Shown here piece by piece: positions 1 to 8,597 of a stretch of DNA of 64,000 bases (position 1 is the first letter of the stretch; each line of letters begins with the position of its first letter). The notes below the pieces were generated by a model that saw only the letters and a list, made by a program, of their open reading frames with translations, searched no databases and had not been told where the DNA came from. This DNA is from Gordonia liuliyuniae (GTDB taxonomy: Bacteria > Actinomycetota > Actinomycetes > Mycobacteriales > Mycobacteriaceae). The DNA is taken from positions 248,001-312,000 of the forward strand of contig NZ_JAKKOT010000007.1 in assembly GCF_021739025.1 (NCBI RefSeq), in the 5' to 3' direction. The position numbers and the translations under genes were made by a program.

Positions 1-501
1 GTTGCCTGAACGAGTCGGATATCCGATCTCGATGGATCCGCCGTCGGCTGAACCCTTGTAGTAGTTGCGGCCCACCTGTGAACCGACCTGGCAGACGACG
101 ACCTGAGACCGATCGGTGTAGCCGACGAAGACTGCGGCGTCGTCGGCGTTGCACCGCGCGGACGATCCGGTGAATCCCTGCCAGTCCGCTCCCGACACCG
201 TCGGCGACGAATGCGAGGTCGTCGGCGGTGGCGCGGTGGTCGGGGTGGGGTCCTGCGCGGTGGGTCCCTGCTGCGGCTGCTGGGTGACGGTCACCGTCGA
301 ACCCGACTGCGCCGGCTTCGGCGATGAGGATTCGCTCGAGGATCCTGCGGTCGCTGTCTCGTCCGAGTGCGAGTTCGCGTATACGAGGGCGCCGGTGACG
401 CCGCCGATCAGCACGAGCACGCCGATGACGATGGCGACGATCACGGCGGGCGACGCCCAGGGCGACCGCTGAGGACCTCGGGGCGGCATCGGGTACGTCA
501 T
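1..501 (-). CDS. Secreted or membrane-anchored protein, C-terminus cut by window edge
   Basis: The frame is open from an ATG at 501 to the window edge, so 167 N-terminal codons are visible and the C-terminus is missing. Residues 1-16 are a Pro/Arg-rich cytoplasmic tail. Residues about 17-42 are one hydrophobic segment (VIVAIVIGVLVLIGG core). Then comes a Ser/Thr/Pro/Gln-rich linker to about residue 100, and a small folded-looking domain with two cysteines (SARCNADDAAVFVGY and VVVCQVGS). This is the layout of an actinobacterial single-pass protein with an extracytoplasmic domain. The start codon overlaps the stop of the upstream gene pmmB by four bases (ATGA at 498-501), which supports the start and suggests translational coupling. 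Function is unknown; I do not recognise the family. Confidence 0.75.
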   Translation of the reverse strand, partial: MTYPMPPRGPQRSPWASPAVIVAIVIGVLVLIGGVTGALVYANSHSDETATAGSSSESSSPKPAQSGSTVTVTQQPQQGPTAQDPTPTTAPPPTTSHSSPTVSGADWQGFTGSSARCNADDAAVFVGYTDRSQVVVCQVGSQVGRNYYKGSADGGSIEIGYPTRSGN

Positions 502-2033
502 CGGTTGCGGTCCTCCCTGAGTTCGACGGTCGCGACCTCGTCCAGCGCGCGCTGGAGTTCCCCCGACACGTCGGCGCGTACGCGACCAACACTAGTGCCT
601 GCGGCGGAGCGGGTCATTTGTCCGTAGATCTTCACCTTCGGCTCCGTCCCGCTCGGCCGTACAAACACGCGGAGCCGCTCGGTCGAGTCGAGTCGAAACC
701 CCACGCACTCCACGCCATCGGTCCGCAGTCCGTCGTCGCGCGACGCGTAGTCGGCGACGGTGACGTCGAAGCCCGCGAGGACGCGCGGCGGGTGGGCGCG
801 AAGCCGGGACATGTACGCGGTGATCTGTGCGGGGTCGTCGAAGCGGAGGGAGCGTTGCGCGGTGACGTAGACGCCGCGCCGTTCGGCGAGCCGGTCGAGC
901 GCGGCCGACAGTCCGCCGCGATCGACCCAGTCGCGTGCGATGCGGGCACAGGCGAGCGCCGCGCTGACCCCGTCCTTGTCGCGGACGGCGTCGGGGTCGA
1001 CGCAGTGACCGATCGCCTCCTCGTACGCGTAGGCGAGTGGTTCGCCCGCCCGCACCAGCCATTTGAAACCGGTGAGCGTGCGGCGGGCGTCGGCGCCGCG
1101 GGCGAGCGCGTCGTCGTGCATCAGCGTGCCGGAGACGACGGAGCTCGCTACGACGGGGCGTGGTCCACTGCGGACCAGCGCGTCGTCGAGGATCGCCGCG
1201 CCGAGCAGCGCGCCCGTCTCGTCGCCGGTCAGCATCCGCCACGTCTGTCCGTGGGAGACGCCGACCGCACACCGATCGGCGTCCGGGTCGAGTGCGATCG
1301 CCAGGTCGGCGTCGACCCGCGCCGCGGTCGCCAACAGGAGGTCGACGGCGCCCGGCTCCTCCGGGTTGGGGAAGGCGACGGTGGGGAAGTCGGGGTCGGG
1401 GTCGAACTGTTCGGGTACCGGGTGCACGTCGGGGAATCCGGCGTCGCGGAGCGCGTCGACGACGAGGGTTCCGCCGACTCCGTGCATCGCGGTCACCGCG
1501 ATGCGGACGTTCGGGCCGTCGGACGCGGGGAACCGCACGCGCAGCCGCGCGAGGTAGTCGTCGCGGATCCGGTGCGCCCGCGCATCGGGTGTGACGGGCG
1601 TGCGCGGGACGTCGTCGCCGACGGCGCGGATCGCCTGTTCTATCGCTCGGTCGGCGGGTTCGACGAGTTGGGCTCCACCGTCGAGATACACCTTGTAGCC
1701 GTTGTCGTCGGGCGGATTGTGCGACGCGGTCACCATCACCCCGGCCACCGCGTCGAGGGCTCGGCACGCGAACGAGACGAGCGGGGTCGGGCCAGGGTCC
1801 GGGAGTGCTACGACATCGAATCCACACGCCGCCAACACTTCTCGCGTAGCAGCAGCGAACTCTTCGGACCCGTGCCGACCGTCTCGTCCCACGACGACGG
1901 TCCCGCCCGAGAGCCCGTTCGCGGTCAACCAGGCGGCCAGGCCGGCCGTCGCACGTGTCACGGTTCGCACGTTCATACCGTCTGGGCCGTCGTGGACGGG
2001 GCCGCGCAGGCCCGCGGTGCCGAACGTGAGCAT
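498..2033 (-). CDS. pmmB: Phosphomannomutase/phosphoglucomutase PmmB
   Basis: A 511-residue alpha-D-phosphohexomutase that moves phosphate between C1 and C6 of mannose or glucose phosphate, feeding sugar-nucleotide and cell-envelope synthesis in the cytoplasm. All family signatures are visible: the phosphoserine loop TASHNPPDDNGY (Ser104), the metal loop DPDADR (249-254) and the C-terminal phosphate-binding loop RPSGTEP (459-465). Length fits the family. The ATG at 2033 shares one base with the stop of deoD (TGATG), and the stop overlaps the next gene, so deoD-pmmB-downstream gene read as one operon. deoD-pmmB adjacency is the same as Rv3307-Rv3308 in M. tuberculosis, which supports the pmmB name. 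Substrate preference cannot be read from sequence. Confidence 0.93.
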   Translation of the reverse strand: MLTFGTAGLRGPVHDGPDGMNVRTVTRATAGLAAWLTANGLSGGTVVVGRDGRHGSEEFAAATREVLAACGFDVVALPDPGPTPLVSFACRALDAVAGVMVTASHNPPDDNGYKVYLDGGAQLVEPADRAIEQAIRAVGDDVPRTPVTPDARAHRIRDDYLARLRVRFPASDGPNVRIAVTAMHGVGGTLVVDALRDAGFPDVHPVPEQFDPDPDFPTVAFPNPEEPGAVDLLLATAARVDADLAIALDPDADRCAVGVSHGQTWRMLTGDETGALLGAAILDDALVRSGPRPVVASSVVSGTLMHDDALARGADARRTLTGFKWLVRAGEPLAYAYEEAIGHCVDPDAVRDKDGVSAALACARIARDWVDRGGLSAALDRLAERRGVYVTAQRSLRFDDPAQITAYMSRLRAHPPRVLAGFDVTVADYASRDDGLRTDGVECVGFRLDSTERLRVFVRPSGTEPKVKIYGQMTRSAAGTSVGRVRADVSGELQRALDEVATVELREDRNR

Positions 2034-2848
2034 CAGCCGCGGTCGCCGATCTCGCGAATCACGGACGCGAGGAGTTCACCCATCCGGGACGCAGAGGCGC
2101 GACCGACGGCGAGGACTTCCGCGTGATCGAGCGCCTCGCCGGTGATCCCGGCCGCGAGGTTGGTGACCAACGAGAGACCGAGCACGTCGAGGCCCGCCGC
2201 TCGCGCGGCGATCGTCTCGTGGACCGTCGACATGCCGACGAGGTCGGCGCCCAGCACACCGAGCATGGTGATCTCGGCCGGCGTCTCGTACTGGGGGCCC
2301 GGCAGCCCCGCGTACACGCCCTCGGCGAGGGTCGGGTCGATGCGGCGCGCCGCGGCGCGCAGGGCAGGCGAGTACGCGTCGACCATGTTCACGAAGTGCG
2401 CGCCCCGCAGCGGTGACCGGCCGGTCAGGTTGATCTGGTCGGCGATCAGGACCGGCTGGCCGACGGACATGTAGGGGCGCATGCCGCCCGCCGCATTCGT
2501 CACGACCACGGTGTGGACGCCGGCCGCCGCGGCGGTCCGGATCGGGTGGACGATCCGCGCCAGGTCGTGTCCTTCGTAGGCGTGGATCCGGCCGAGCATG
2601 ACCAGCACCCGGACGCCGTCGACGTCGATCGACGCGACGGTGCCCGCGTGGCCCTGTGCGGACGGCGGCGCGAAGCCGGGGAGGTCGAGCATGTCGATCT
2701 CGGCGGACGGTGTGCCGATGGCGGTGGCCGCGGGCGCCCACCCCGACCCTAGGACGACCGCCACATCGTGTCGAGGGCAAGCGGTCTGGGCGGCGAGAGC
2801 GTCGGCGGCGGCAGCCGCAGCGGAGTCGGGGTCGATGGTCGGATCCAT
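2033..2848 (-). CDS. deoD: Purine nucleoside phosphorylase
   Basis: A 271-residue protein of the trimeric PNP family (mycobacterial DeoD is of this type). It splits inosine and guanosine with phosphate to base and ribose-1-phosphate in purine salvage. Visible motifs are the N-terminal phosphate loop VVLGSGW, the [10 protein letters not shown] segment, TNAAGGM, and the base-binding stretch [10 protein letters not shown] followed by [12 protein letters not shown]. Ribose-1-phosphate made here could be handled by the phosphohexomutase downstream, with which it overlaps by one base. It is transcribed divergently from the enoyl-CoA hydratase gene, with only 29 bases between the two start codons. 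Confidence 0.94.
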   Translation of the reverse strand: MDPTIDPDSAAAAAADALAAQTACPRHDVAVVLGSGWAPAATAIGTPSAEIDMLDLPGFAPPSAQGHAGTVASIDVDGVRVLVMLGRIHAYEGHDLARIVHPIRTAAAAGVHTVVVTNAAGGMRPYMSVGQPVLIADQINLTGRSPLRGAHFVNMVDAYSPALRAAARRIDPTLAEGVYAGLPGPQYETPAEITMLGVLGADLVGMSTVHETIAARAAGLDVLGLSLVTNLAAGITGEALDHAEVLAVGRASASRMGELLASVIREIGDRG

Positions 2849-2877
2849 GCGACAACCCTAAGATAAGGTTTTCAGCT

Positions 2878-3573
2878 ATGCCGTACTTGAACGTGACTGA
2901 CGACGCCGCTGAACTGTTCCTCGGAGCCGAAGGCGTCGAACTGGACGAGTCGAACCCGGAGAACCGTTTCGCGCTGGCGTGGCTCGACCAGGTCACCGCC
3001 CTCCTCGACGAGGCGTTCGCCGCCCGCAAGCCGCTGATCGTGTCGGCGACGGGCAAGTTCTTCTCCAACGGCCTCGACACCGACTACATCGCCGCCAACG
3101 CAGGCGACCTGCCCGGGTACCTGGACACCATCCACCAGCTGTACGTGAAGGTCCTGACCGCTCCGGCACCGGTGATCGCCGCGGTCAACGGGCACGCCTT
3201 CGGCGGAGGCGCGATGCTCGCGCTGTGCGCCGACTACCGCGTCATGCGCTCGGACCGGGGGTTCTTCTCGCTGCCCGAAGCCGCGCTGAACATGCCGTTC
3301 ACGCGGGGGATGGCGTCGCTGATCCGCACCCGCATGTCGGACACGACCGCCACCGAGGCGATGCTGACCAGCCGACGCTACGGCGGCGACGACGCGCGGG
3401 CCGCGGGCATCGTCGAAGAGTCCGTTCCTGCGGCCGCGATCCTCGGCCGGGCCCGCGAGGTGGCGCGTGAACGGGCGGCGCTGGTCGGTGACAACCTCTC
3501 CACCATCAAACGCGGACTGCGACTGCCGCTTCTGGAGGATCTGAACACGGCGACTCCTGTCACCCTGCTCTGA
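2878..3573 (+). CDS. Enoyl-CoA hydratase/isomerase family protein
   Basis: A 231-residue crotonase-fold protein. The oxyanion-hole segments are visible as SATGKFFSNGLD (about 51-62) and VNGHAFGGGAMLALCAD (about 102-118), then SLPEAALNMPF. The usual catalytic glutamates are not certain, so the reaction (hydratase, isomerase or other acyl-CoA chemistry) is open. I chose the ATG at 2878 because the frame continues upstream only into the antisense of deoD. An extended -10-like TAAGAT at 2859-2864 gives a very short leader. The TGA stop overlaps the ATG of the amidohydrolase by one base, so the two are co-transcribed. The M. tuberculosis block has no equivalent gene at this place. Confidence 0.85.
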   Translation: MPYLNVTDDAAELFLGAEGVELDESNPENRFALAWLDQVTALLDEAFAARKPLIVSATGKFFSNGLDTDYIAANAGDLPGYLDTIHQLYVKVLTAPAPVIAAVNGHAFGGGAMLALCADYRVMRSDRGFFSLPEAALNMPFTRGMASLIRTRMSDTTATEAMLTSRRYGGDDARAAGIVEESVPAAAILGRAREVARERAALVGDNLSTIKRGLRLPLLEDLNTATPVTLL

Positions 3574-4736
3574 TGCTTCCGGTCATCTCCGATTGGTTGG
3601 ACGCCAACCTCGATCGAGTGATCGGCTGGCGGCGCGAACTGCACGCGTCGCCAGAACTGTCGATGCACGAGACGAAGACGACGGCGACCGTCGTCCGAAT
3701 CCTCACCGCTGCCGGGCTCGCTCCGCGCATCCTGCCCAAGGGCACGGGCGTCGTCTGTGATCTGGGGCCCATCGATCAGCCGCGCATCGGGCTGCGGGCC
3801 GACCTGGACGGTCTGCCGATTCCGGAGCAGACGGGGCTGCCGTTCGCCTCCCGCAACGAGGGCGTCTCCCATTCATGTGGGCACGACGCGCACTCGGCGA
3901 TCCTGATGGGCGTGGGACTCCTGCTCGCCGAGATCGACCGTGACGGCGGGCTGCCGTTCGGGGTTCGGCTCCTGTTCCAGGCCGCGGAGGAGGTGATGCC
4001 CGGCGGTGCGCTCGACGCCATCGACGCCGGGGTCACCGACGGACTGAGTCGCATCTTCGCGCTGCACTGCGATCCGCATCTGCAGGTCGGCACCGTCGGA
4101 CTGCGGGCGGGGCCGCTGACGTCGGCCGCCGACCGCGTCGAGGTGCATCTGCACGGGCCGGGCGGACACAGTTCGCGGCCACACCTGACCAACGATCTGG
4201 TGTACGCGATGGGCGCGATCATCACCGGAGTGCCGGGAATCTTGTCACGACGCATCGATCCGCGGTCTGGCACTGTCGTCACGTGGGGCGCGGTCCACTC
4301 GGGGAACGCGCCGAATGCCATCCCGCAGGAGGGGCGGATGCGCGGCACCGTCCGCACCGGCGACCACGACACCTGGCGGAAGTTGGAACCGTTGGTACGC
4401 AGCGTGATCGGTGAGATCGCTGCGCCTCTCGGCGTCGCCTGCGACATCACGTACTTCCGCGGTGTGCCGCCCGTGGTGAACGAGGCCGACAGTGTCGCGC
4501 TGCTGCGGCGAGCCGTCGAAGCGCTCGGTCCCGGCGCCGATGTCGACACCCCGCAGTCGGCGGGCGGTGAAGACTTCGCCTGGTACCTCGAACGGGTGCC
4601 GGGCGCGATGGCGCGACTCGGCGTGTGGAGTGGTTCGGGCCCGATGTGCGACCTGCACCAGCCGAACTTCGACATCGACGAGCGTGCGCTCGGCATCGGC
4701 ATCGCAGTGTTGGCCGGAGCCGCGCTCGGCGTCTGA
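3573..4736 (+). CDS. M20-family amidohydrolase (AmiA1/AmiB1 type)
   Basis: A 387-residue zinc amidohydrolase of the M20D group, which removes acyl groups from N-acyl amino acids or related amides. Metal-binding and catalytic residues are visible: GLRADLDGLPI, SCGHDAH (about 101-107), FQAAEE (about 136-141), the ALHCDPHLQ histidine, and a C-terminal HQPNFDIDE. A dimerisation domain lies between (GPGGHSSRPH region). M. tuberculosis carries two such genes here (amiA1, amiB1), while this window has one. It overlaps the upstream crotonase gene by one base (TGATG), so translation is probably coupled. The substrate is unknown. Confidence 0.9.
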   Translation: MLPVISDWLDANLDRVIGWRRELHASPELSMHETKTTATVVRILTAAGLAPRILPKGTGVVCDLGPIDQPRIGLRADLDGLPIPEQTGLPFASRNEGVSHSCGHDAHSAILMGVGLLLAEIDRDGGLPFGVRLLFQAAEEVMPGGALDAIDAGVTDGLSRIFALHCDPHLQVGTVGLRAGPLTSAADRVEVHLHGPGGHSSRPHLTNDLVYAMGAIITGVPGILSRRIDPRSGTVVTWGAVHSGNAPNAIPQEGRMRGTVRTGDHDTWRKLEPLVRSVIGEIAAPLGVACDITYFRGVPPVVNEADSVALLRRAVEALGPGADVDTPQSAGGEDFAWYLERVPGAMARLGVWSGSGPMCDLHQPNFDIDERALGIGIAVLAGAALGV

Positions 4737-4834
4737 CCGTCACTCCGGCATTACTGACACGTATGCGGTATCTACTCGGCCGAATTCGTCGATCCGGGCC
4801 GAATACGTGCTAGTAAATCCGCGATGCGAGGGTG

Positions 4835-5323
4835 TCAGTCGTCGTCGAGTGGTGCGTCGGGTCCAGGACCCACGTTGCGGGCCTCGTGCAGGCGGAGCCG
4901 TTCGACGTAGTCGGCCGGGGCGCCCGCGATCTCCGCGGCGTCGGCCATCACGCCGAGATAGCGGGCGGACGGCAGACCGCCCTCGTACCCGTCGATCACG
5001 TACAGCCAGGCCAGGACCGGGCCGTCCGCGGTGTCGACGCGGGCGCGGATCTTGCGGTGGACGCCGAGTTCGGTGCCCTCCCACCGGTCGAGGTTCTTCT
5101 CATCTTCGGGCGGGACGTCGTACAGGACGACGAAGACGCACGCACCGGGATCGTCGCGGTCCTCGGTGACGGTGGCGAGCGAGCCCTCCCAGCCGATGTC
5201 GTCTCCGGCGAAGGTCAGCCGCCATCCTTTCAACCACCCCGTCGACGACATGGGGGAGTGGGGCGCCCGCTGCAGCATCTGCGCGGGATCCATGTTCGAG
5301 GCGTAGGCGGCGTAGATCGGCAC
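4835..5323 (-). CDS. Gamma-glutamylcyclotransferase-like protein (Rv3304 type)
   Basis: A 162-residue protein of the gamma-glutamylcyclotransferase/AIG2 fold. The N-terminal YASNMDP matches the family substrate loop (Y-G-S-N type) and LKGWRLTFAG follows. An acidic residue in VHRKIRARVD-type context lies mid-protein, and YLGVMADAAEIAGAPADYVERL closes the domain. Its place next to lpdA matches Rv3304-Rv3303c. Start is GTG at 5323, with only a weak ribosome site. It converges on the amidohydrolase gene across a 98-base gap. The real substrate (gamma-glutamyl amine or another amide) is not known. Confidence 0.82.
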   Translation of the reverse strand: MPIYAAYASNMDPAQMLQRAPHSPMSSTGWLKGWRLTFAGDDIGWEGSLATVTEDRDDPGACVFVVLYDVPPEDEKNLDRWEGTELGVHRKIRARVDTADGPVLAWLYVIDGYEGGLPSARYLGVMADAAEIAGAPADYVERLRLHEARNVGPGPDAPLDDD

Positions 5324-5436
5324 GGGCCAAGCCTATGCGCTCACGCAATGCGTCGCAGCCGTGACCCGGCTAAGTTTGTACAGGCGGCCCCGTCGAATCA
5401 GCAATTGGGGCGCAACAGCAATAGGAGAGTGCCACT

Positions 5437-6840
5437 GTGTCCAGAATCGTGATCATCGGCGGAGGCCCCGCGGGCTACGAAGCGGCCCTGGCGGGAGCCG
5501 CGTACGGCGCCGACATCACGATGATCGACGCGGACGGTCCCGGCGGGGCCTGCGTCCTGTGGGACTGTGTGCCTTCCAAGACCTTCATCGCGTCGACCGG
5601 TATCCGCACCGACGTCCGACGCGCACGCGACCTCGGCGTCCACGTCCAGGTCGACGCGTCGGCGATCGATCTGCCACGCATCCACCAGCGGGTGAAGGAT
5701 CTGGCGTTCGCGCAGTCGGCCGACATCCGGGCCCGTCTGACCAGCGAGGGCGTGAAGATCGTCGCCGGTCGTGCGCGTCTGGCGCAGGCCCAGCCCGGTA
5801 TCGGCGCGCACACGGTCATCGCGACCGCGCCGGACGGCACCGAGCAGGAGTACGAGGGCGACGTCGTCCTCATCTCGACGGGTGCGTCGCCGCGGGTCCT
5901 GCCGTCGGCGGTGCCCGACGGCGAACGGATCCTCAACTGGCGTCAGCTGTACGACCTGCAGGTGCTGCCCGACCACCTGGTCATCGTCGGATCGGGTGTC
6001 ACCGGCGCCGAGTTCGCGCACGCCTACACCGAGTTGGGCGTCAAGGTCACTCTGGTGTCCAGCCGGGACCGGGTGCTGCCCCATGAGGACGAGGATGCTG
6101 CGCTCGTCCTCGAGGACGTGTTCTCCGAGCGCGGTGTGACGCTCATCAAGCACGCGCGCGCCGATCGGGTGACGCGCGACGCGGACTCCGCCACCGTGCA
6201 CCTGGCCGACGGCCAGCAGGTGACCGGATCGCATGTGTTGATGACGGTCGGTTCGGTTCCCAACACCGACGGTCTCGGGCTCGACGACGCGGGAGTCGTC
6301 ACCGACCGCAACGGCTACATCACCGTCGACCGGGTGAGCCGCACGTCGGTGCCCGGCGTCTACGCGGCGGGCGACTGCACGGGCCTGCTCCCGCTGGCGT
6401 CGGTCGCTGCCATGCAGGGCCGTATCGCCATGTACCACTCGTTGGGCGAAGGCGTCAGTCCGCTGCGGCTCAAGACGGTCGCGTCGGCCATCTTCACGCG
6501 CCCCGAGATCGCGAATGTCGGTGTGTCCCAGAAGGCGATCGATGCGGGCGAGTATCCGGCCCGCACCGTGATGCTCCCGCTCAAGACGAACCCGCGCGCC
6601 AAGATGAGCGGCCTGCGTCGCGGCTTCGTCAAGATCTTCTGCCGACCAGCCACGGGGGTGGTGATCGGCGGCGTCGTCGTCGCGCCGAATGCGTCCGAGC
6701 TGATCCTGCCGATCGCGTTGGCCGTCGAGAACAAGCTGCAGGTGTCCGAGGTCGCGAACACCTTCTCGGTGTACCCGTCGCTGTCCGGGTCGGTCGCCGA
6801 AGCGGCGCGCCAACTCGTGCGCCACGACGATCTGGATTGA
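5437..6840 (+). CDS. lpdA: NAD(P)H quinone reductase LpdA, flavoprotein disulfide reductase family
   Basis: A 467-residue two-dinucleotide-domain flavoprotein. FAD site GGGPAGYEAA at 8-17; active-site segment GGACVLWDCVPSKTF with Cys39 and Cys44 (the CxxxxC pair); NAD(P) site VIVGSGVTGAEFA; second FAD motif YAAGDCTGLLPLASVAAMQG; C-terminal dimer domain. The family is known from M. tuberculosis Rv3303c, which reduces quinones and lacks lipoamide dehydrogenase activity. As there, the catalytic His-Glu pair of true lipoamide dehydrogenases is absent: the matching C-terminal stretch is SVYPSLSG with Tyr446. Start is GTG with AGGAGA about 10 bases upstream. An MFS gene follows 9 bases after the stop. 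Confidence 0.92.
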   Translation: MSRIVIIGGGPAGYEAALAGAAYGADITMIDADGPGGACVLWDCVPSKTFIASTGIRTDVRRARDLGVHVQVDASAIDLPRIHQRVKDLAFAQSADIRARLTSEGVKIVAGRARLAQAQPGIGAHTVIATAPDGTEQEYEGDVVLISTGASPRVLPSAVPDGERILNWRQLYDLQVLPDHLVIVGSGVTGAEFAHAYTELGVKVTLVSSRDRVLPHEDEDAALVLEDVFSERGVTLIKHARADRVTRDADSATVHLADGQQVTGSHVLMTVGSVPNTDGLGLDDAGVVTDRNGYITVDRVSRTSVPGVYAAGDCTGLLPLASVAAMQGRIAMYHSLGEGVSPLRLKTVASAIFTRPEIANVGVSQKAIDAGEYPARTVMLPLKTNPRAKMSGLRRGFVKIFCRPATGVVIGGVVVAPNASELILPIALAVENKLQVSEVANTFSVYPSLSGSVAEAARQLVRHDDLD

Positions 6841-6849
6841 TGGTCGACG

Positions 6850-8259
6850 TTGGCTTCTTGGTCTGAGCTGGCCGCCCGCGAACACCGCGCATCGGTGATC
6901 GTGCTCGCGGGCGGCGTCGCTCTCTATGCGATCAATGTCTATCTGACGACGAGTCTGCTGCCGAACGCCGTCGTCGACATCGGCGGTGAAGAGCTGTACT
7001 CGTGGACGATGACGGTGTTCCTCGTCGCATCCGTCATCTCGTCGATGCTGGTCAGCCGGGTGCTGTCCCGGTTCGGCGCCCGCTGGTCGTACGTGGCGGG
7101 CTTCGTTGGCTTCGCGGCGGGCACGGTGGTCGCGGGTGCGGCGCCGACGATGGTCGTGATGCTCGTCGGACGCGGCGTGCAGGGTTTCGCGGGCGGGATC
7201 CTCGTCGGACTCGGTTTCGCCGTGGTGCGGACCGTGCTGCCTGCACGGCTTTGGCAACGGTCGATCGCGTTGATGTCGGCGATGTGGGGTGTCGGGAACG
7301 TGATCGGCCCGATCGTGGGTGGCTTCTTCGCGCAGATCGGTGCGTGGCGGGCGGCGTTCGCTCTGCTCGCGGTGATTGCGGTCGCGTTGGTGGCGCTCAC
7401 GTTCCGCGCGTTGCCCGCGGGCGCGGGGGAGGCGTCGGCCGACGCCGTCCCGTGGGGGTCGCTCGTGCTGTTGACGGGCGCGGCGGCCGCGGTGTCGATC
7501 GCGTCGATCGTCGACGGCGCGGCGACCGTAATCCTCCTGGTGGTCGCACTGCTCGCGGGCGTCGTGTTCGTCTGGTACGAGCGTGGCGCGGCGAACCGGG
7601 TGCTGCCGGAGATGACCTATCGTGGCCGGTCGCCGCTGCGGTGGATCTATCTCGGCATCATCGTCCTGGCCATGGTGTCGACGGTCGAGATGTTCATCCC
7701 GCTGTTCGGCCAGCGGATCGGCGGACTGGGGCCGCTCGCCGCGGGACTGCTCGGTGCAGCGATCTCGTGGGGGTGGACGGTCGGCACGTTGTCGAGCAGC
7801 GGCGCAGAGACCGACCGGATGCGCCGCGTCGTCCGCGTCGCCGGCCCGCTGATCCTCGCGGCCGGACTGGCCGCCTACGGCCTCCTGCAGGTGAACGATC
7901 CGTCGACCTGGGTGATCGTCGGCTGGTATGTGACCCTGCTGTTCGCCGGAACCGGCATCGGCATGGCGATTTCGCACTGGTTCACCGCCGGGATGCGGGT
8001 GAGCACGGACGACGCCGAGGCTGCGCAGGCGTCCGCGGGTCTCAACACGAGCCAGTTGATCGCGAACGCCTTCGGCTCGGCGATCGCAGGCGTCCTCGTC
8101 TCGCTCGGCGGCCCGGACGTCGTCGGCTCGGCTCGGGTGCTGACCTTCGGTTTCGCCGCGCTCGCTCTGGTCGGCGTCGTCGTCGCGTTCCGTGAGTTCG
8201 CCGCCGCGAAGTCGTGGCGGGTCGAACCCGCCCGCGCGGCGCACGACGTCCGACTGTGA
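6850..8259 (+). CDS. MFS drug/solute exporter
   Basis: A 469-residue polytopic major facilitator. Transmembrane segment 1 starts near residue 14 (VIVLAGGVALYAINVYLTT). A motif-A-like loop (SRVLSRFGARW) follows segment 2, and GRGVQGFAGG plus GNVIGPIVGG match motifs B and C of proton-coupled drug exporters. The helix count looks like 12-14, with the C-terminal half carrying an extra pair. The only in-frame start near the beginning is TTG at 6850, nine bases after lpdA, so the two genes probably share a transcript. The stop codon forms the outer tip of a 27-bp palindrome arm that reappears at 11385-11411. Substrate unknown. Confidence 0.85.
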   Translation: MASWSELAAREHRASVIVLAGGVALYAINVYLTTSLLPNAVVDIGGEELYSWTMTVFLVASVISSMLVSRVLSRFGARWSYVAGFVGFAAGTVVAGAAPTMVVMLVGRGVQGFAGGILVGLGFAVVRTVLPARLWQRSIALMSAMWGVGNVIGPIVGGFFAQIGAWRAAFALLAVIAVALVALTFRALPAGAGEASADAVPWGSLVLLTGAAAAVSIASIVDGAATVILLVVALLAGVVFVWYERGAANRVLPEMTYRGRSPLRWIYLGIIVLAMVSTVEMFIPLFGQRIGGLGPLAAGLLGAAISWGWTVGTLSSSGAETDRMRRVVRVAGPLILAAGLAAYGLLQVNDPSTWVIVGWYVTLLFAGTGIGMAISHWFTAGMRVSTDDAEAAQASAGLNTSQLIANAFGSAIAGVLVSLGGPDVVGSARVLTFGFAALALVGVVVAFREFAAAKSWRVEPARAAHDVRL

Positions 8260-8263
8260 TGCC

Positions 8264-8309
8264 TTAACCCTCTCGTTGGTGTCACCACGGACACCGACGA
8301 GAGGGTTAA
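8264..8309. terminator. Bidirectional hairpin, left copy
   Basis: Twenty-base arms (TTAACCCTCTCGTTGGTGTC and its complement with one G-U pair) around a six-base ACCACG loop, directly behind the MFS stop codon. It contains the left copy of the 45-bp direct repeat that bounds the accessory island. Confidence 0.85.
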
Positions 8310-8310
8310 G
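8266..8310 (+). repeat. Left 45-bp direct repeat bounding the island
   Basis: Identical over all 45 bases to 11361-11405, in direct orientation. It starts AACCCTCTCGTTGG and ends GAGAGGGTTAAG. The sequence just inside (CAACCGACGG) differs from that after the right copy (GCATCACTGT), so the identity stops sharply. Confidence 0.95.
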
Positions 8311-8597
8311 CAACCGACGGGCATTTCGGGCACGGTGTGAACGCGCCGGACCACCCGCGATCGTGGAGAGCGCGCGCAAGTTTGCGTGCGGTGGCGCACG
8401 GTCGTCCGATCACTTGTCCCCTACGCCGGACTTGCTCTAGTGCCCCAAAGATTCAGGCAATCGTCACGGCACCTTGCGTAGACCCCAGCGCTACCACCGA
8501 GGTTTGCGCACGGTGTTCTACATGGCTGCGCTCAACAGCTCGCAACGCGACGGGAAATCCCTTAGAGAGTGGCGGGCTGCTGTCGTGGAGTGTGTAT
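8311..8597. other. Non-coding left part of the island
   Basis: 287 bases without a convincing gene. It holds a short inverted repeat around 8387-8400 (GCGCAAGTTTGCGT) and the ribosome site GGAG at 8587-8590 for the membrane protein that follows. Open frames running through it have no start signal and no recognisable protein. Confidence 0.5.

Noticed and set aside
2656..2877. Longer start for the enoyl-CoA hydratase
   Set aside because: These codons lie in the antisense of deoD and are Arg-rich. The homologous part starts at 2878.
5398..8379. A 993-codon open frame on the minus strand
   Set aside because: It is the antisense of lpdA and the MFS gene, with Arg/Asp/His-rich composition typical of high-GC shadow frames and no family signature.
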